Origin: Morinoia aosen
Taxonomy: Eukaryota; Arthropoda; Malacostraca; Amphipoda; Talitridae
Direction of reading: 5' to 3'
Assembly: GCA_030386875.1 (NCBI GenBank)
Contig: CM059575.1
Span: 52,668,859 to 52,732,858, forward strand
DNA: 64,000 nt
Made by a program: the position numbers and the translations under genes. The notes beneath the pieces are model-generated. The model had not been told where the DNA came from. It was given only the letters and a program-made list of their open reading frames with translations, and made no database searches. Of the stretch, positions 51,901 to 57,900 are shown one piece after another (position 1 is the first letter of the stretch; each line of letters begins with the position of its first letter).

Positions 51901-54900
51901 CTCTGCCAGGTGATTTTAAACCTCGTATGCTGTTTCGCCAGTGGTTAATGCAACAGGAAAGAATGAATCGCGGGTTCTTGAAACTTATTCTCTTCACAGA
52001 TGAAGCTTATATCTGTCGTGATGGGGTTTTCAACCGTCACAATAATCATTACTGGGCTGGAAATAACCCTCATGTTATTCAGCCTAATAGTCACCAGCAC
52101 AGATTTAGTGTCAACGTGTGAGCAGGCATTTTTGGCAATAATTTAATTGGTCTGTACCTATTACCTTCTCCTCTCACGGAACCTGCGTACACTATCTTCC
52201 TACGCGAAGTTTGTCCTGGACTACTGGAGGACGTGCCCTTGGAGACACGCAGGCGAATGTGGTTCCAGCATGACGGAGCGCCAGCACATTACTTTCGTGA
52301 AACACGCCTGTTCCTGAATAACCAATTTCAAAACCGATGGATGTGCAGAGGTGCTCCTGTAGCATGGCCAGCTAGGTCACCTGATTTGACGCCACTGGAT
52401 TTCTTCTTGTGGGGAACCATGAAGGACCTCGTGTATGCCACTCCTGTTGAATTGGAACAGGATCTGGTTGGACGCATTGTGGACTCAGCTGTCCGTATTA
52501 CGGAAAGGCCTGGCGTGTTTCAACCTGTAAGGCGCTCAGTGGCTGTTAGATGTCGTAAATGTGTTGAAGTTCATAGAGGCCATTTCGAGTAACTGTTGTA
52601 ATAAAACTGTATTCAAGTTTGTTCTTGCGTTAAAGTTCTTACATTAAAGTTTGTATTGATTATGTTTTTTACCTGTGTCCTGCAATGCTTACTGATTAAT
52701 GGTTAGCTTACATGATAATAATTGATAATTACTCATTTAGGACAATTTATTCTTATTTGTAAAACGTGTACACGCAAATTTGATTGTGAAATTGCAAAAA
52801 TACTAGATTGGTGGGGCCCAAAAACCTCTTTAACTATCAAAGGTAGCGCTAAAAATGGTGCGCGCGTGCAATCCTACTTGAAGTTCGAATATTCTTCAAG
52901 TAACTATAACTCGAAAACTAAAGAGTTTTGGACATTTTGTCGTACATGAAAATCGATTCATTTTGAGTTTTTGTACCTAAGTTCGAAGTTTGTTCAAAGT
53001 AAAAAAAAACACACTGTATATATGATGAATTGTAAATTTCAATTTAGCATATCTTCGACGTTTATTGGCGCAGTGACTTGGTTCAAAGCGCACTCTATTG
53101 TTAATTGACTGGTCTGTCAAATGCTGCATCAAAATTTCCCACTTATGCTTTTGGAAAACGTAAGTGTATGCTTGCTATAAGTTGATATTTTGATTCAATT
53201 GCCTCTTGTGAAAAATATAAGTTCTCATATTTCTAGCGCCCTTGCAGCTTATGTTTATTGACGTAGCAACTTGGTTTAGGGCTCATTTTATTCGTAATTA
53301 CATCTAATATAATCTGTATTAACACATTTCCAATATAGGTTTCTGTTCTTTTTTTATGATTTCCTATATTGGAATTTGTTTTAGATTTTTTTTCAATTCC
53401 TAAAATGTTAGTATCAACAAACTGGTATTTTCCTTAATACAGATCGAAAAATGTTCTCAGCGCGATGACACTAAAAGGAACTAAAAATCAATTGGATAGG
53501 CTTCCAGGGCGTTTTGAAATGTACCCCCTAAAACCTTTCTATTTAAAATAACTCATTTTCCATGCAGAAATTTGAAAAATGTTGTGGCGCAAAAACGTTT
53601 CAAATCCAAATTTACATATACTGTGCAATTTTCAGATTAGTTTGTCCAATAGGTAAAAAGTTCGTCCAAAAGTGAGAGACTCCCCTGTAAGCATTTTGAA
53701 TTATGCACATTTATTTGTGCATTTTCAAACTCCCCATTAAATTTTTCAATATTTTCGTGAAAATTGTTGTACGAAGCAAATTAAAACTGACCAGATAGAG
53801 CATTTTTTACTTCAAGATAACATATGTCGATCCTTGTATGAGTTCTGTGGCCTGCTCAGGCAATCCTGTGGAGCTGAGCAAGCATCAGGTGATCAGCAAG
53901 ACGCCAGCGTTCTTGAAGTTCGCTATCTCGTCTGAGGCGGTAGTGGAGCCCTGCCAGCACCCGTGCCTCAACGCCCTGCCTGAAATATTCCTCGCCGCTA
54001 TCAAAGTTGTGGCTTCACTTGCTGATGCCTTCATCGGTGAGATGAACTCTTCTCTATTGAGGGGAAACCCTCAGGGGAATACCACTATTGTATCTATCGT
54101 AATTACCATTCCCAAGGAGAAAAAGATGTAAGGGCCAGAGCTGATGGTAAGGTATGCATTCTGCTGAAATAGAGTAGGGTTTTTGTTTTGTTAAGGACCA
54201 TCTTTTCTTGGTTCACTGCTGTTTTTATTTTCAAGGCCTATTAATTTCTTATTCTATTTTTATCTTGTTTTGTAAGTTTCTTCCAACCTTGCCCTCTATA
54301 AGCAAAGTTTGGGGCACGCCTTGTATATAAATTCCCTGTCTCCTTAGTTCTATACTAAATGGTGCCTCCCTCTTTCCGCTCTTGAGAGGAATCACGTCCA
54401 TAAATTATCCATTGGGACATGTCTGTTCATACTCTTATGGGACTAAGCATGCCTAATATGAAAAAAAGGAACTTATTTGTTATTTTTGAATGTTTTCATA
54501 GAATACAGTTACGTGAATTTTACATGCTATATCACTTGAGTTTCCTGTCTCCTCACCGACTGTGAAGGTACTCGCGTCCACTTCATACAGCGTGTCTCAG
54601 ATGACAGTTTGTACTCTAGAACTGCTTCTTTCTTCAACTTTGATAGTAGATGAGGAAGCAGTTTCCCAGTATATGACAAAGAAATTGCCAAGAACTTAGT
54701 TCGGGCATTTCAACAGCGCTTGTGATGGTCGTCGTACTGTTCCGCTCGTCCTGCACAACGATAAGATTAAACCTTTAACCTTTCATGATAGGTAGGTAAG
54801 TGTTGTTGTTAGTGTATGTCTACCGGTTTCTTTGGTGTGCTCACTTCCCATATTTGGTGGCGTCGTACGTATATGTGTATACCTGGGAATGGAAAAAGAT

Positions 54901-57900
54901 TCAAAGGTAAATTTTTATTTGTGTTCAATGAATGCTGTTATAATATGAGATCATAAGTGTAAATTCGTAAATTACTCATACGTTCTTTGAAGTTATGTTA
55001 ATTTTTAAATGTAAAGTTAAAACGGGAACTCAATTGTTTCAGTTCAGTCTTAATTCATTCGTAGTGATACATAATTTTTTGTGTATTTCATTGGAATTTA
55101 TTCATATACTGTAGCGATGGAAATCAGTTGTGACTTAGTTTGAAATCATCACTCCATTTACAGTAAGTTTTAACTCCAATTTAGTCATTCTGCTGTGAAG
55201 GGTTTGCTTGAGCGTAAATTTTGCCTCGCCTGTTCTCCTGTTGTGGTCAGATTGAGCAGTGTTGCGCATCAAGTACAGTGAAACCTGGGAATTTGTACGT
55301 ACGCCATCTTTCGCTACGATTCAATTCTTGTCGTGCAGTTCCAAAAGAGCTGAGTTGCAAAAAAATTAGCCCACTACTAAACTATGGTAGAAACAATGCA
55401 AAACAAGCTTAGGTTTAACTATATTGTCAGGTATGCTTGCGTCCCACGAACGTAAACGACTCAAATATAATTATGGTATTGGTTGTTTCTTGACCACACG
55501 TGTGATGCTTTAGAACCCACTCTTAGATTGCAATTCACGGCTCACTGGATGAAGGGGCACGAATGTACTTTAGAGTGTTTTGCACGGCGATATTTTCAGA
55601 CTTTCTTTTGTCGCACCAGGAGGCGAGGAGGATGACAGCAGAAGCAACGTGGCAGGCAAGGCAAAGGTGAACAGCGTCCTGCACCTCTTCGGCCCATGGC
55701 TGTTCGAGGCGGCTCTCATCAACACGGATTTGTCCCCCTCACCTGCTTCACACACCAGTGAGCGATCACTCTGTCTGCGCTGTCGACTTTTTCATTGAAC
55801 TCTTCAATCTAAAGGCTTAGAGCATGATGGGGCGCGGTTTGTGTAGTTTATTTTTTAGGTGCAGCTACGTAGCAGGTGGGGTTTCGTTTTATACAAATCT
55901 AATTGAAACATTTTGCAAAGTGATCAGCAAATCAGCTTCTTCACAAATTTACTCTCAAATAGTCTATGGGGGATATCTGCAATTTCAAAAAACAATTGAT
56001 GCTAGCATGATATAATTTCTGAAGAGTTTACTTTTCATTTCAGATAATTTTTGACGGTAACCCTGTAGCAGCTTAAGTAATTAATAATAGCTACACCGAC
56101 ACGATATCACTGGCCTCATGGTACGCAGAGTCGGAGACTGCCAGCAGTGTGAGTGGAGTGCTGAGCACAGGCAGCACGTCGAGCTCGTCGTCAGTAGCAG
56201 CAGCCGCAGCGGCCAGCAAGCGGCCGTCGTCTGTGTACAGTCTGGGCAGCGACCACCGCAAGAGCACCATCGACGCCCCAACGTCCGCCGCTCCTGCCGC
56301 CGCTCCTGCCGCCGCGCCTGGCGCTCCTTTCGACAAGCTGGCGGCGCTGTCCCCGGCAGACTTTGAGGCAGGCAGAGCTGAGGCGCTCGCTGCGCTCTGC
56401 CGGTCCGTGCTTGTGGTCTTGGCGGCTCACGCTTGTGTGTGTGTGCCGATGTTGGTCTTTAGGTTCCTGCGTGCTGTGCACCATCAAAAACACTTTGCGT
56501 GCTGACCACGACAATGATGCTATACCAATCGTTTTATTAAGATTTTGTTGAACATGCTAGTCAAGAAAAAAATCATTTTGCTTTTATCTCCAAATTTTAA
56601 GCCTTCAAAGTGATAACAATTTCAGTTAAATTGAAAATTTATGTTAGGTTCGCTAAATGTACTCGTTCAAAAAAGTAAAAATGGTTCGGGAAATGAAGAA
56701 AATTATATATTAACTTTCAATTGTCTCTGTTAGAAACGTATCTTTTCAATCATAAGTTGTTTTTCTCTGAGAATTTTCTGTTCTCGGAACATGCTCAGTA
56801 TCTTCTTATGTGTGGTGCTGAAATTATTGACGTCTGTGTTTATTAGATAGTAGGTGAACAGCATAACTTTATGCTTGATTTTAAAATGCTGGGTTAACTT
56901 AGTTTTTTATCCTCAAACTCGTATGTAGCTGGTTTTTGCTCACAACTGAAGCATTTCTTACCCTAAACTTCAGACCATCATTTCCATCGCTTGCCTTCAG
57001 TTTATAGGGCACAGGACGTTGTGTAATACCTCATTGAAAACAATACGTCTTTTGATCAATCAAATGCATTAAATTGTAGATGTTGAGCCTGCCCAGTCTG
57101 AGAAAGGGAACGTTGAGATCAATTAAGCGATGCTAGTTGAGGAAGAGAAGTGCTTTTAGTTGTTTTTTTGTCACTAATAAAGGGCTTGAGGAGGAATTAA
57201 CTTATATAATTCATAATGCTTATTTACATCTAGAATTTTTGGAAATGAAAATTCATGCGTACAAAACTGGTGTAAGAGAGTTTCTCATTATTTTGTTTCA
57301 TTTTCTTGCTTTAATGCAAATATTTTGGTGAGCAGCATTGTGAGCAGTGTCAGCACTGGAGAGGAAATTCTCCCGGTGTATCTGTCACGCTTCTATATCG
57401 CCGTGAGGGAGGGACTGCGCTCACCCCTGCCCCCACCCCACAAGCGGCCACACACTGCCAACAAGGTACTGCTTGACCCCTTCATATCATTTCTTACAAA
57501 TGCATTGTATCGTGTGGAGAGTTTGTAACTGAAGACGAGTAGTATCGTGGGAGTAAAGTGGATACTTTGACAAATGGAGTATGTCTTGAAAATCCTTTGA
57601 TGGTAGAATGTGAGATCACTAAGTGGTGCATTGAAAACATTATGATGTTGGTTTAGTGATGGTTTTGGGGGACGTGCAGGCAGTTCCATGCAGCGAGAGC
57701 GCAGCTGCCATTCTGCTGAACGGCAGCAACCTGTTCCGTGTGGACCTGGAGGGCGTGATCACACTCGTGCCCGCCCTGCTGCCTGTGCTCACTGCGGTGC
57801 TGGTGGACCGAACTGCTCGCCCTGATAAGAAGCAGTCGGATGCTGTAAGTCTGGCGCCATGCTGTTGTGTTATTTTTTCACTTGAATCCTAGTAGAATAA

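Larger units (their letters stand above)
51147..53016 (+). mobile_element. Mariner-like (DD41D spacing) DNA transposon, 1870 bp
   Basis: Begins CAGGGTGTTTTTTTTTACTT and ends in its near-exact inverse, flanked by TATATA on both sides (TA duplication). The terminal inverted repeats are 111 bp each (51147-51257 and 52906-53016) with only about five differences. It holds one transposase frame broken by a single stop. It lies in RALGAPB intron 7 in gene orientation. Confidence 0.92.
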
